Assembly: GCF_051912845.1 (NCBI RefSeq)
Contig: NZ_JBNCBU010000002.1
Coordinates: forward strand, 62,001-126,000
DNA length: 64,000 bases
Direction: 5' to 3'
DNA from: Tsuneonella sediminis
GTDB taxonomy: Bacteria; Pseudomonadota; Alphaproteobacteria; Sphingomonadales; Sphingomonadaceae
Shown here piece after piece: positions 42,903 through 51,882 of the stretch; the first letter of the stretch is position 1, and every line of letters starts with the position of its first letter. The notes beneath the pieces were generated by a model that ran no database searches, was not told the DNA's origin, and saw only the letters and a list, made by a program, of their open reading frames with translations. The translations under genes and the position numbers were made by a program.

Positions 42903-43433
42903 CTATTGTCGAATGGCAGGCCCGGAGCCTTCGCGCACGATCGCGATACCGCCTGCGCGCTGGCGCTTCAGTTCGGCCTTCAGCTTCGCCGGGTCGCGGG
43001 CGAAGACGAAGCCGAAACTCACCCCGCCCTCCTTGCCGATCGTCGCGTGGTGCAGCTTGTGCGCCTGCACCAGCCGTTTGGCATAGCCGCGCTTTGGCAC
43101 CCAGCGAAACCAGCGCTGGTGGACCAGCCCATCGTGTACCAGCGTGTAGATGATCCCGTAGACGAGCACGCCGAGGCCGATCCAGGTGCCCGGCCACCAC
43201 GCGCTTTCTCCCAGGATCATCGGGCTGCCGAGCGCGAACATCGCAATGCTGAGCGCCGCGCCGACGATTGCGTAGAGGTCGTTCCTTTCGAAAAAGCCGT
43301 CGTGCGGTTCATGATGATCGCGGTGCCAGGCCCAACCGAACCCGTGCATGATGTATTTGTGGCTAGACCACGCGACGAACTCCATCGCGATCACGGTCGC
43401 AAGCACGATCAGCGCGGGAAAAAGCCAGTCCAT
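42903..43433 (-). CDS. crtZ: Beta-carotene hydroxylase
   Basis: A 176-residue membrane-bound di-iron hydroxylase. Histidine motifs SSHKYIMHGFGWAWHRDHHE and LVHDGLVHQRW / QAHKLHHA are those of CrtZ. It hydroxylates the beta rings of carotenoids (zeaxanthin path) in pigmented sphingomonads. The other crt genes are not in the window. It is followed by a TesB-unrelated thioesterase gene upstream. Confidence 0.95.
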   Translation of the reverse strand: MDWLFPALIVLATVIAMEFVAWSSHKYIMHGFGWAWHRDHHEPHDGFFERNDLYAIVGAALSIAMFALGSPMILGESAWWPGTWIGLGVLVYGIIYTLVHDGLVHQRWFRWVPKRGYAKRLVQAHKLHHATIGKEGGVSFGFVFARDPAKLKAELKRQRAGGIAIVREGSGPAIRQ

Positions 43434-43449
43434 CGACGGCCAATATAGG

Positions 43450-43851
43450 TCAGTCGTCGGGGAAAAAGAACCGCGAGATCTCTTCGCCGATGCGCGCAGG
43501 GCGCAGGCTCGCCGCGTCGACGCAGCACCAACTCGAACTGACCTCGGCCAGCACTTCCTCGCCGCGCTGGATCACCGTGCGGTAGAACGCGCGCGCGCCG
43601 TGGATCTTTTCGAGCACCGTCTTGGCGATCACGTCGTCTTCGAGAAACGCCGGACGGCGATAGGTGATCTCGTGCTTCAGCGCGACCCACAGCCGCTCGG
43701 CCACCGCGTCAGGAGGAGCCAGCTTGTTCCAGTGCGCCAGCACCGCGTCCTGCACCCAGCCGAGATAGCGCGCGTTGTTCACATGCCCCATGAAATCGAT
43801 GTCGCCGGGGACGATCCGAATCGGAAAATGAAAAGGGGCCGCTGCTGACAT
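43450..43851 (-). CDS. Hotdog-fold acyl-CoA thioesterase
   Basis: A 133-residue protein starting with the 4-hydroxybenzoyl-CoA thioesterase pattern: DIDFMGHVNNARYLGWVQDA (catalytic Asp near residue 17-20), with YRTVIQRGEEVLAEVSSSW. Such enzymes hydrolyse acyl-CoA thioesters. It lies 16 bases upstream of crtZ on the same strand and may be co-transcribed; no link with carotenoids is known. Confidence 0.9.
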   Translation of the reverse strand: MSAAAPFHFPIRIVPGDIDFMGHVNNARYLGWVQDAVLAHWNKLAPPDAVAERLWVALKHEITYRRPAFLEDDVIAKTVLEKIHGARAFYRTVIQRGEEVLAEVSSSWCCVDAASLRPARIGEEISRFFFPDD

Positions 43852-44013
43852 GCTTGTCAGTTAATGCGTGCGTCCTTGCTTTTCCATGACCGACACCGGT
43901 TTTATTTTCATCGCCTCCCGGCAACGCCGGTCCGCGCCGGTAAACGCACAGCCAGACAGTGGACAAGATTATCCATCTTGTTTCCCCGGGGCCGCCGGGC
44001 CTAGCCCCGTTTC

Positions 44014-45447
44014 ATGGCCAGCCGTCCGCGCACGTTATACGAGAAGATCTGGGACGCCCACGTCGTCGAAACCCGCGACGACGGTACGGCGCTGATCTAC
44101 ATCGATCGCCACCTCGTCCACGAGGTTACCAGTCCGCAGGCGTTCGAGGCGCTGCGGGTCGCGGGCCGCCGCGTGCGACGCCCCGACCTGACGCTGGCCG
44201 TCCCCGACCACAACCTGCCGACGACTTCCCGCCGCGCACCCGACGGCAGCCGCCTGCCGATCGCCGATCCCGAAAGCGCCGCCCAGCTTGCCGCGCTCGA
44301 GGCGAATGCTCCCGAATTCGGCATTCGCTATATTGGCGCAACGGACGCATCCCAGGGCATCGTCCACGTCGTCGGGCCCGAACAGGGCTTTTCGCTGCCC
44401 GGCGCGACGATCGTCTGCGGCGACAGCCACACCGCCGCGCACGGCGGAATTGGCGCGCTCGCGTTCGGGATCGGCACGAGCGAGGTCGAGCACGTGCTGG
44501 CCACGCAGACCCTGCTGCTGCGCAAGTCGAAGACGATGGAAGTCCGCGTCGAGGGCGCGCTCGGACCCGGGGTCACCGCCAAGGACCTCGTCCTCCATAT
44601 CATCGGCGTCGTCGGCACGGCGGGCGGCACCGGCCACGTGATCGAATACCGCGGCCCTGTGTTCGATGCGATGAGCATCGAGGGCCGGCTGACCGTGTGC
44701 AACATGTCGATCGAGGCGGGCGCCCGCGCGGGCCTGATTGCGCCGGACGAGACGACGTTCGCCTACCTCAAGGGCCGTCCGCTCGCTCCGCAAGGGAACG
44801 ACTGGGATCGCGCCGTGACATGGTGGCGCTCGCTGGCAACCGATGCGGGAGCGACATTCGACAAGTCGGTCGTCATCGACGCCGCTGCCGTCGAGCCGAC
44901 CGTGACCTGGGGCACCAGCCCGGAAGACGTCGTCCCGATCGGCGGCAGCGTGCCCGCCCCGGAAAGCTTCTCCGACCCGTCGAAGCAGGATGCCGCGCGC
45001 CGGAGCCTCGAATACATGGGCCTCGAACCAGGCCAGCCGATGAGCGAGGTCGCAATCGAGAACGTGTTCATCGGCAGCTGCACCAACAGCCGGATCGAGG
45101 ACCTGCGCGCTGCGGCGGAAGTCCTGCGCGGCCGCCACAAGGCCGACGGGGTCAAATGGGCGATCGTCGTCCCCGGATCGGGCCTGGTCAAACGGCAGGC
45201 GGAAGAAGAGGGTCTCGACAAGGTGTTCACGGACGCCGGGCTCGAATGGCGCGAGCCGGGCTGTTCGGCCTGCCTCGCGATGAACCCCGACAAGGTTCCG
45301 CCCGGCGAACGCTGCGCGAGCACGAGCAACCGCAACTTCGTCGGCCGTCAGGGGCCGGGGGCGCGGACGCACCTCCTCAGCCCGGCGATGGCGGCGGCCG
45401 CTGCGGTGACCGGTCGGCTCACCGACGTCCGCGAGCTCACCCCCTGA
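44014..45447 (+). CDS. leuC: 3-isopropylmalate dehydratase large subunit
   Basis: A 477-residue aconitase-superfamily enzyme. The Fe-S cysteines are in SCTNSR and in GCSACLAMNPD, with the LYEKIWDAHVV and VCGDSHTAAHGG motifs. With LeuD it isomerises 2-isopropylmalate to 3-isopropylmalate in leucine synthesis. It is preceded by an AT-rich 160-base spacer. LeuD is 690 bases downstream, separated by two other genes. Confidence 0.98.
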   Translation: MASRPRTLYEKIWDAHVVETRDDGTALIYIDRHLVHEVTSPQAFEALRVAGRRVRRPDLTLAVPDHNLPTTSRRAPDGSRLPIADPESAAQLAALEANAPEFGIRYIGATDASQGIVHVVGPEQGFSLPGATIVCGDSHTAAHGGIGALAFGIGTSEVEHVLATQTLLLRKSKTMEVRVEGALGPGVTAKDLVLHIIGVVGTAGGTGHVIEYRGPVFDAMSIEGRLTVCNMSIEAGARAGLIAPDETTFAYLKGRPLAPQGNDWDRAVTWWRSLATDAGATFDKSVVIDAAAVEPTVTWGTSPEDVVPIGGSVPAPESFSDPSKQDAARRSLEYMGLEPGQPMSEVAIENVFIGSCTNSRIEDLRAAAEVLRGRHKADGVKWAIVVPGSGLVKRQAEEEGLDKVFTDAGLEWREPGCSACLAMNPDKVPPGERCASTSNRNFVGRQGPGARTHLLSPAMAAAAAVTGRLTDVRELTP

Positions 45448-45938
45448 CCGGGCGCAAGTCCGCCTTCGCGCCAGTCGCCCGCCCCGATGCGCGGGTCCTG
45501 ATTCTCGGCAGCCTGCCCGGCGAGGCCTCGCTCGCCGCGCGGCGCTATTACGCGCACCCGCAGAACCGATTCTGGCACCTTGTCGGCCGCGCCATCGGGC
45601 GCGATCTTTCCGGCCTGGAATATGAAGGGAGGCTCGGCGCGCTGACAGACGCGGGCATCGCGCTCTGGGACACGGTCGCCTCGGCGCGGAGAACCGGCAG
45701 CCTCGATTCCGCAATCCGCGAAGCCGCCCCCGCCCCCGTCCGCGCGTTGGTCGGCATCTTGCCGGACTTGCGCGCCGTGGCGTTCAATGGCCGCAAGGCG
45801 AGCGCGATCGGCCGGCTGCAACTGGCAGGCAGCCCGCTGGCGTTGGTCGACCTGCCGTCTTCCTCGCCCGCCTATGCGGCGATGCCGCTGGCGGACAAAG
45901 AGCGGCTATGGGCCGGGCTAGCCGATTTCCTGAGGTGA
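45444..45938 (+). CDS. Hypoxanthine/uracil-type DNA glycosylase
   Basis: A 164-residue member of the DNA-deoxyinosine/mismatch uracil glycosylase family: VLILGSLPGEASLAARRYYA, HPQNRFWHL and a late VAFNGRKAS and LPSSSPAYA. It removes deaminated bases in base-excision repair. No ATG, GTG or TTG opens this frame near the leuC end; the most plausible start is CTG at 45444, overlapping the leuC stop (CTGA). An ATG inside leuC would give a much longer, unlikely protein. Confidence 0.82.
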   Translation: MTGRKSAFAPVARPDARVLILGSLPGEASLAARRYYAHPQNRFWHLVGRAIGRDLSGLEYEGRLGALTDAGIALWDTVASARRTGSLDSAIREAAPAPVRALVGILPDLRAVAFNGRKASAIGRLQLAGSPLALVDLPSSSPAYAAMPLADKERLWAGLADFLR

Positions 45939-45978
45939 CCCCTTGCGTGGCACCGCGCCGCGCCGCATTGATGGGTGC

Positions 45979-46137
45979 ATGACAAAGAAGCTCACCGGCA
46001 AGGCAATCGCCGCAGGCGCCGCGATCGGATCGGCCGCCGTCGCCGCGGCACTCCTTTATGCATCCAAGCGCAAGGACAAGCCGAAACCCGACCAGCTCCC
46101 GTCGATCCCGTCCGGCGAACCGCCCGAAACCGACTGA
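45979..46137 (+). CDS. Small single-helix membrane protein in the leu operon
   Basis: A 52-residue protein: a basic start (MTKKLTGK), an Ala-rich helix AIAAGAAIGSAAVAAALLYA and a polar Lys/Pro tail. It is likely a membrane-anchored peptide of unknown role. The stop overlaps the leuD ATG (TGATG), which suggests translational coupling. Confidence 0.6.
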   Translation: MTKKLTGKAIAAGAAIGSAAVAAALLYASKRKDKPKPDQLPSIPSGEPPETD

Positions 46138-46757
46138 TGGAGCCCTTGCGCGAAGTCGAGGGACGGGCGATCCCGTTCGGCGCGAAGAACGTCGATACCG
46201 ACGTGATCATCCCCGCGCACTGGCTCAAGACCGTGACCCGCGAAGGGCTGGGCCGCGGCGCATTCGAGACCGTGCGCGCCCGGCCCGGCAACGTCTTCGA
46301 CGATCCCGCATACGCCGGCGCGCCCATCCTCATCGCAGGCGACAATTTCGGCTGCGGATCGAGTCGCGAGCACGCCGCCTGGGCGCTGCTCGACATGGGC
46401 GTGCGGGCAGTGATCGCGCCAAGCTTTTCCGACATTTTCGCCGGCAATGCGTTCAAGAACGGCATCCTTGCGGTCGTGCTGCCGCAGGCGCAGGTCGACC
46501 GCCTGCTAGAGGTCGCGAAGACCGACCCGGTCGCGATCGACCTCGATAATCAGGTCGTCACGACCCCTTACCAGGATCGCTTCCCGTTCGAGATCGACCC
46601 GTTCCGCAAGGCCTGTCTCATGGACGGGCTCGACGAGGTCGGACTCACGCTCGCCCGCGATGACGCGATCGCTCATTACGAGGACCGGCAGGCGCGCGAG
46701 CTGCCCTGGCTGGCGCACGGAACGGAGGATGACTGCATGAAGGCCCCCATCTTATGA
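46137..46757 (+). CDS. leuD: 3-isopropylmalate dehydratase small subunit
   Basis: A 206-residue LeuD with the conserved NVDTDVIIPAHWLK, GDNFGCGSSREHAAWAL and FSDIFAGNAFKNGIL motifs. It is the swivel domain partner of LeuC. A quinone oxidoreductase gene overlaps it by four bases. Confidence 0.98.
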   Translation: MEPLREVEGRAIPFGAKNVDTDVIIPAHWLKTVTREGLGRGAFETVRARPGNVFDDPAYAGAPILIAGDNFGCGSSREHAAWALLDMGVRAVIAPSFSDIFAGNAFKNGILAVVLPQAQVDRLLEVAKTDPVAIDLDNQVVTTPYQDRFPFEIDPFRKACLMDGLDEVGLTLARDDAIAHYEDRQARELPWLAHGTEDDCMKAPIL

Positions 46758-47752
46758 AAGCTCTGCGCACCCATGCCGTCGGCGGCCCCGATACGCTGAC
46801 CCTGGACGAGGTGGACGAACCCACACCCGGACCCGGACAGGTCGTGGTCGCGGTGAAGGCGTGCGCGATCAATTTCCCCGATACGCTGATGATTCGCGAC
46901 CTGTACCAGTTCAAGCCCGAGCGTCCTTACGCACCCGGTGGTGAGATCGCCGGCGTGGTCGAGGCGGTCGGCGAAGGCGTCGAGCAATTCAAGGCCGGCG
47001 ACCGCGTGTTCGGCGGGATCGGCAACGGCGGTCTGGTCGAAAAGGTCGCGGTCGATGCGCGGCGGCTGTTCCCGGTGCCTGAGGGCGTGCCGTTCGAAAA
47101 AGCCGCATCGCTGATGATGACTTACGGGACCACCATTCACGGTCTCAAGGATCGCGGCCACATCAAGCCGGGCGACGTGATGCTCGTTCTCGGCGCGGCG
47201 GGCGGTGTCGGGCTCTCGGCGGTCGAACTCGGCAAGGCTTTCGGCGCCAAGGTCATCGCGGCGGTCTCGAGCGAGGAGAAAGGCGAGGTGGCCCGGCGGG
47301 CCGGCGCCGACGACGTCGTCATCTATCCCCGGGGCGAGATGACGAAGGACGAGAGCAAGGATCTTGCCGCCAGGTTCAAGGCAGCCTGCGGGCCCGAGGG
47401 CGCCAACATCGTCTACGATATCGTCGGCGGACAGTATTCCGAACCCGCCCTGCGCGCGATCGCGTGGGAGGGTCGCTTTCTGGTGGTCGGTTTTCCCGCG
47501 GGTATCGCGAAGATGCCGCTTAACCTGACGCTGCTCAAGAGCTGCGACATCTGCGGGGTCTTCTGGGGTGCCTTCACCGCGCGCGAGCCGGAAAAGTTCC
47601 GTGCGCAGGCGGCCGAACTGTTCGACCTGATGAGGGCGGGCAAGATCGATCCGCTGATCTCGGAGACCTTTCCGCTCGAGCGCGGTGCCGAGGCGATCGC
47701 CAGGCTCGAGAACCGCAAAGCGGTCGGCAAGCTCGTGGTGACGATGGACTGA
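46754..47752 (+). CDS. NADPH:quinone oxidoreductase, zinc-independent MDR family
   Basis: A 332-residue medium-chain dehydrogenase/reductase. The GroES-like domain (residues 1-120) has no catalytic zinc cysteine/histidine set, and the Rossmann nucleotide motif is VLGAAGGVGLSAVELGKAFG. These enzymes reduce quinones or enones with NADPH. ATG overlaps leuD (ATGA), so it is part of the same operon. Confidence 0.92.
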   Translation: MKALRTHAVGGPDTLTLDEVDEPTPGPGQVVVAVKACAINFPDTLMIRDLYQFKPERPYAPGGEIAGVVEAVGEGVEQFKAGDRVFGGIGNGGLVEKVAVDARRLFPVPEGVPFEKAASLMMTYGTTIHGLKDRGHIKPGDVMLVLGAAGGVGLSAVELGKAFGAKVIAAVSSEEKGEVARRAGADDVVIYPRGEMTKDESKDLAARFKAACGPEGANIVYDIVGGQYSEPALRAIAWEGRFLVVGFPAGIAKMPLNLTLLKSCDICGVFWGAFTAREPEKFRAQAAELFDLMRAGKIDPLISETFPLERGAEAIARLENRKAVGKLVVTMD

Positions 47753-47883
47753 GACGCCCCCCTGCGCCCGTGCGCATTTCCCGCTGGATGAGGGCAGCCG
47801 TCCAAGGCACCCTTGCCAGCACGAAAGCCGCGTGCAAAGCGTGGGCCGGCACCAACCAACTCAAACAGGCAGGCAGACACCAG

Positions 47884-48207
47884 ATGACCGATTTCAAGGA
47901 TCGCGAGCGCGGCGAGGAACGCAAGTTCGCGATGGACGAGGAAACCGCCTTTCGCGTGGCCGCACGGCGCAACCGCCTGCTCGGCCATTGGGCCGCCGAG
48001 AAGATGGGCCTGACGCCCGAGGAAACCGATGCCTATGCCAAGTCGGTCGTCCAGGCCGACTTCGAGGAAGCCGGCGACGAGGACGTCATCCGCAAGGTGC
48101 TGGGCGACCTCACCCAGGCTGGCTGCGAGGTGAGCGAGGCGGAAGTCCGCACCGCGCTTGAGGAAAAGGGCGTCGAGGCACGCCGCCAGCTCATGAGCGA
48201 GAGCTGA
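47884..48207 (+). CDS. F1F0-ATPase inhibitor zeta subunit (DUF1476)
   Basis: A 107-residue helical protein with FKDRERGEERKFAMDEETAF, then RRNRLLGHWAAEKMGL. This is the DUF1476 family; the Paracoccus member is the zeta subunit that inhibits the F1-ATPase, found in Alphaproteobacteria. The start at 47884 follows a good coding change from the spacer. It lies before bolA and grxD. Confidence 0.93.
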   Translation: MTDFKDRERGEERKFAMDEETAFRVAARRNRLLGHWAAEKMGLTPEETDAYAKSVVQADFEEAGDEDVIRKVLGDLTQAGCEVSEAEVRTALEEKGVEARRQLMSES

Positions 48208-48211
48208 GCCG

Positions 48212-48445
48212 ATGCCCATGCAGGCCAGCGAGATTGAGGCGCTTATCCGCGCCGCGATCCCCGATGCCGAAATCGAGATCCGCGACCTTGCCGGCGACGG
48301 TGACCACTATGCCGCCCACGTGGTCAGCGCCGCGTTCGCCGGGCTCCCGCGGGTCCGCCAGCACAAGCTGGTCTACGATGCCCTGGGGCACCGGATGGGC
48401 GGGGAACTTCACGCCTTGCAACTGACCACCGCCGTACCCAACTGA
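48212..48445 (+). CDS. BolA family protein
   Basis: A 77-residue BolA-like protein: IEALIRAAIPDAEIEIRDLA, then HYAAHVVSAAFAGLPRVRQH and the C-terminal LGHRMGGELHALQL. BolA proteins pair with monothiol glutaredoxins to handle Fe-S clusters; a grxD gene lies 61 bases downstream, supporting that role. Confidence 0.94.
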   Translation: MPMQASEIEALIRAAIPDAEIEIRDLAGDGDHYAAHVVSAAFAGLPRVRQHKLVYDALGHRMGGELHALQLTTAVPN

Positions 48446-48505
48446 TTCCCCACGCGGTCGGGCCAGCGCCCGACGACACATCCTGATAGCAAGCAAGGTC
48501 CGGCC

Positions 48506-48835
48506 ATGTCCGACGTCAAACAGCGCATCGCCGATATCGTCGAGCAGAACGATGTCGTGCTTTTCATGAAGGGCACCCCCCTCTTTCCGCAGTGCGGCTT
48601 TTCCAACCGCGCGGTTTCGATCCTCGACCACTGCGGCGTTTCGTACGAGAGCGTCGATGTGCTGCAGGACATGGAAATCCGGCAGGGTATCAAGTCCTTC
48701 AGCGACTGGCCCACGATCCCCCAACTCTACGTCAAGGGAGAGTTCGTCGGCGGCAGCGACATCATGATGGAAATGTTCGAGGCCGGCGAATTGCAGACCA
48801 TGCTCACCGAGAAGGGTGTCGCCACCGCCGATTGA
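48506..48835 (+). CDS. grxD: Monothiol glutaredoxin Grx4
   Basis: A 109-residue monothiol glutaredoxin with the CGFS active site (FPQCGFSNRAV) and the glutathione-binding TIPQLYVKGEFVGGSDI segment. It carries 2Fe-2S clusters between scaffold and target proteins, and interacts with BolA. A strong terminator lies just downstream. Confidence 0.97.
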   Translation: MSDVKQRIADIVEQNDVVLFMKGTPLFPQCGFSNRAVSILDHCGVSYESVDVLQDMEIRQGIKSFSDWPTIPQLYVKGEFVGGSDIMMEMFEAGELQTMLTEKGVATAD

Positions 48836-49145
48836 GGCGCCCGACCGGCACACTTTTTCGCGCACGAGAAAAGACCCGTCCGGCTGGGTTGGCCGGACGG
48901 GTCGTTTTCATTGGGTTCTTGGGTCGGGGAGGCAGGATCGGGAGACGAGTGATCCCGCCTCGGTGGAAGACCGTTGGGGTATCTTCACTGCAGCACGATC
49001 CGTGCCAATCGCCGCCGGGCGCGCAATTTAGCGCCCTGCAATGGTTAATGATTTTTCCAGCGCCGCAGAAGTGTAAGGTTTCCCGACATCCGGCGGGCAT
49101 GAATCGGTATTGGCATGCAACCCACCGCGCGCCACAAACGACGCC
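48836..49145. other. Gene-free spacer between grxD and the NUDIX gene
   Basis: A 310-base stretch with the grxD terminator in its first third and no convincing coding frame on either strand. The second half, around 49035-49085, is AT-richer (GGTTAATGATTTTTCC) and should hold the promoter of the NUDIX gene, but no clear -35/-10 pair was assigned. Confidence 0.45.
48873..48908 (+). terminator. Intrinsic terminator after grxD
   Basis: GACCCGTCCGGC (48873-48884) and GCCGGACGGGTC (48892-48903) form a perfect 12-bp stem with a seven-base loop, followed by GTTTTC. It ends the grxD transcript 37 bases after its stop. Confidence 0.93.
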
Positions 49146-49922
49146 ATGACAGACGACCTCCAGCGCCCCTCGATTCCCGCAGCCACGGTAATCGTCTTCC
49201 GCAATGATCCGGCCGGGGGACCCCCGCAGATCCTCATGGTTACCCGGCACAATTCGATGGCGTTCGCAGGCGGCATGGCGGTCTTTCCCGGGGGCCGCGT
49301 CGACCCCGAGGACCGCGAACTCGCGGCAGAGGTCTCGCATGGGCTCGACACCGACGAAGCGGCGCACCGCATCGCCGCGGTCCGCGAGACGCTGGAGGAA
49401 ACCGGCCTTGCCATCGGCCTGACCGGCGCGGTAACCGCCGGCGCGGCCCGCGAGGCGCGCGTCCTGCTCGAGCGCAAGGGATTGCTGGGCCCGGTGCTCG
49501 AGGAAATGGGCTGGACGCTGGATCTCGAAGCCGTGGTTCCGTTTGCACGCTGGCACCCGAAGAACGAGCGGATCCCGCGCATCTTCGACACGCGATTCTA
49601 TCTCGCCGACCTCGGCACAGGCGCAGTCGAGCTCGAGATCGACGGGAGCGAGAATACGCACCTGTTCTGGACCAGCGCCGCCGGTGCGCTCGATATGGCT
49701 GCGCGCGGCGAGCTGGCGGTCATCTTCCCGACCCGGCGCAACCTCGAGCGCCTCGCGCAGTTCGGCTCGTTTGCCGAAGCCCGTGCCCATGCCGAGGCGA
49801 TTCCCGTCAAGACGATCACACCGTGGATGGAAGAGCGCGGCGGCGAACGCTGGCTGAGGATTCCCGACGACGCGGGGTACCCGGTCCACGGAGAGCCGCT
49901 CGCGTCCGCCGCGCGCGGATGA
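49146..49922 (+). CDS. NUDIX hydrolase (NUDT19-like)
   Basis: A 258-residue NUDIX protein with the longer NUDT19-type layout: FPGGRVDPED is separated by an insertion from the box helix AAVRETLEETGLAIG. Substrates of this group include acyl-CoA and NDP-X molecules. The start at 49146 was preferred over a codon 36 bases upstream. It stands as a single gene. Confidence 0.88.
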   Translation: MTDDLQRPSIPAATVIVFRNDPAGGPPQILMVTRHNSMAFAGGMAVFPGGRVDPEDRELAAEVSHGLDTDEAAHRIAAVRETLEETGLAIGLTGAVTAGAAREARVLLERKGLLGPVLEEMGWTLDLEAVVPFARWHPKNERIPRIFDTRFYLADLGTGAVELEIDGSENTHLFWTSAAGALDMAARGELAVIFPTRRNLERLAQFGSFAEARAHAEAIPVKTITPWMEERGGERWLRIPDDAGYPVHGEPLASAARG

Positions 49923-50140
49923 TCTGCGTCCCGCCCGCGCGTGGATCGCACCGCGATGCGATAACGCGCCGGGAAGCGCAGCCGAAGGCCACATTTCGAC
50001 CTCCGGATGCTCGAAGGCTCCCGTTCGTCTCAGCATAAGGACGAGCACACGAATTCGGCTATCTGCGGGAACCGCAGACACGCTCCCGGGTCGAGAGGGG
50101 GTGAAGCGTCGAAAGCCTTCTCGATGACGCGGGCCGGGTA

Positions 50141-50875
50141 ATGGGCCTTGGCTATGTCCTGCTCCTCGCGCTTCTTCCCGCGGCGGGGACGATCGCCGGA
50201 GCGCTGCTGGCAGAATGGAAGCAGCCACCTGACTGGCTGACGGGGGCCGCGCTGCATGCGGCGGCGGGGATCGCTGCGGCGGTCGTCGCGGTCGAGTTGA
50301 TGCCGCGCGCCGTCGAAGGCGGCGATCACTGGTTGCTGGCCCTGGGATTCATGGGCGGCGCGATCTTCTCGATCGTCCTCATGCGCGGGACCGTTTTCAT
50401 CCAGGGCCAATTCGGTTCGGACACGACCCGCGTGGGCCTGTGGGCCGTCTATGTAGCCGTTGCCACCGATCTCCTGATAGACGGGCTCACCACAGGTGCG
50501 GGAACCGCCGTGTCGAGTGACCTCGGTCTGCTTCTCGCCTTCAGCCAGATCATCGCAAACCTTCCCGGCGGCTTTGCGGTCACGGCAAACTTCCGCTCGG
50601 CAGGCGTGCAGCGATCAAATAGACTCTGGGCGGCGACCGCGTACCCGCTGACGCCGGTCTTGGGGGCCGCGACCGGATTCCTTCTACTGAACGGAGCGAG
50701 CACCAGCCTGATGGCTTTCGCGCTGGCCTTCTTCGCGGGGCTCCTGCTTCTGGCGACGATCGAGCAGATCGTTCCGGAGGCCGACAAGCCCGGTGCGCCG
50801 CTGAAGGTTTCCAGCCCTGCCTTCGCGGGAGGCTTCATCGTGCTGATGCTGATGTCGGCCTATCTCGGCGTTTAA
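50141..50875 (+). CDS. ZIP-like metal transporter family protein
   Basis: A 244-residue polytopic protein with eight hydrophobic segments. A His-containing helix start (GAALHAAAGIAAAVVAVELMP) and DLLIDGLTTGAG in the middle resemble ZIP-family metal permeases, in which a conserved His/Asp pair in the central helices binds the metal. The canonical HExxH-type ZIP motif is not clear, so the specificity is uncertain. Confidence 0.7.
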   Translation: MGLGYVLLLALLPAAGTIAGALLAEWKQPPDWLTGAALHAAAGIAAAVVAVELMPRAVEGGDHWLLALGFMGGAIFSIVLMRGTVFIQGQFGSDTTRVGLWAVYVAVATDLLIDGLTTGAGTAVSSDLGLLLAFSQIIANLPGGFAVTANFRSAGVQRSNRLWAATAYPLTPVLGAATGFLLLNGASTSLMAFALAFFAGLLLLATIEQIVPEADKPGAPLKVSSPAFAGGFIVLMLMSAYLGV

Positions 50876-50920
50876 CGAGGCATTCGCAGCCTTCCTTCGC
50901 ACGCCGCCCAAGGGGAAAGA

Positions 50921-50997
50921 TGGCGCGCCCGGCAGGACTCGAACCTGCAACTCCAAGCTTAGAAGGCTCGTGCTCTATCCAGTTGAACTACGGGCGC
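50921..50997 (-). tRNA. tRNA-Arg (TCT)
   Basis: A 77-nt cloverleaf with encoded CCA on the minus strand. The acceptor GCGCCCG pairs with CGGGCGC, the anticodon loop CTTCTAA gives TCT (Arg, AGA), and the T-arm is CAGGTTCGAGTCCTG. Confidence 0.97.
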
Positions 50998-51058
50998 GCT
51001 GCGGACACGCGCATAGCGTGCTTTTCGCGGGGCACAAATCGCGATAACTCCAATTCCC

Positions 51059-51796
51059 ATGAGCGAACCGGTGGTAGCGATCGAGGGGGAGGCCGCCGGA
51101 CCGCGGCATTTCCGCTACTACGACCTTATCATGGCGGCATTCGTCGCCATCCTGCTGCTGTCGAACGTCATCGGCGCCTCGAAGCCCAGTTACGTCGTGC
51201 TGCCCGGCGGGGCGCAGTGGGCGTTCGGCGCGGGCGTGCTGTTCTTTCCGCTGAGCTACGTGATCGGCGATGTGCTGACCGAGGTCTATGGTTACGCGCG
51301 GGCGCGGCGAGTCATCTGGACGGGATTCGCGGCGCTGACCTTTATGGCGTTCATGGCATGGGTGGTTGTCGCGCTGCCACCTGCCGCCGGGTGGCCGGGC
51401 CAGGACGCGTACGAGTTCGTGTTCGGCAATTCGTGGCGCATCGTGCTGGCCTCGATCGTCGCGTTCTGGGCCGGCGAGTTCGCCAACAGCTTCGTCCTCG
51501 CCAAGATGAAGGTGATGACGGAGGGCAGACACCTGTGGATGCGCACGATCGGGTCGACATTCGTGGGCCAGGGCCTCGACAGCCTGATCTTCTACCCGCT
51601 CGCCTTCTATGGCCTCGCCGGCTGGCCGGTCGAGCAGCTCGCGATGGTGGTGCTTTCGCAATGGGCGATCAAGACCGCTTGGGAGGCGCTGCTGACCCCG
51701 GTCACCTATGCAGTGGTCGGGTTCCTCAAGCGACGCGAGGGGGTCGAGATCTTCGACCGGAAGACGGACTTCTCGCCGTTCGGGCAATCCGCATAG
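51059..51796 (+). CDS. Queuosine precursor transporter (VUT family)
   Basis: A 245-residue membrane protein: a start YYDLIMAAFVAILLLSNVIG, then FPLSYVIGDVLTEVYGY and FAGEFANSFVLAKMKV-like WAGEFANSFVLAKMKVMTEG, all typical of the YhhQ/VUT family that imports 7-cyano-7-deazaguanine in E. coli. The C-terminus is cytoplasmic. It stands as a single gene between tRNA-Arg and the convergent virB operon. Confidence 0.93.
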   Translation: MSEPVVAIEGEAAGPRHFRYYDLIMAAFVAILLLSNVIGASKPSYVVLPGGAQWAFGAGVLFFPLSYVIGDVLTEVYGYARARRVIWTGFAALTFMAFMAWVVVALPPAAGWPGQDAYEFVFGNSWRIVLASIVAFWAGEFANSFVLAKMKVMTEGRHLWMRTIGSTFVGQGLDSLIFYPLAFYGLAGWPVEQLAMVVLSQWAIKTAWEALLTPVTYAVVGFLKRREGVEIFDRKTDFSPFGQSA

Positions 51797-51882
51797 AAAA
51801 TCGCCCGACCAGGCGGCCCGGCGCTTCCTTCATACCGCGATCCTGCTACCCGGCTTCGCCATGGCAACCGGATGACACCTGT

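Noticed and set aside
42700..43200. Alternative minus-strand open frame across the crtZ/AraC junction
   Set aside because: It overlaps two well-supported genes in another frame, and its Arg-rich translation has no recognisable domain.
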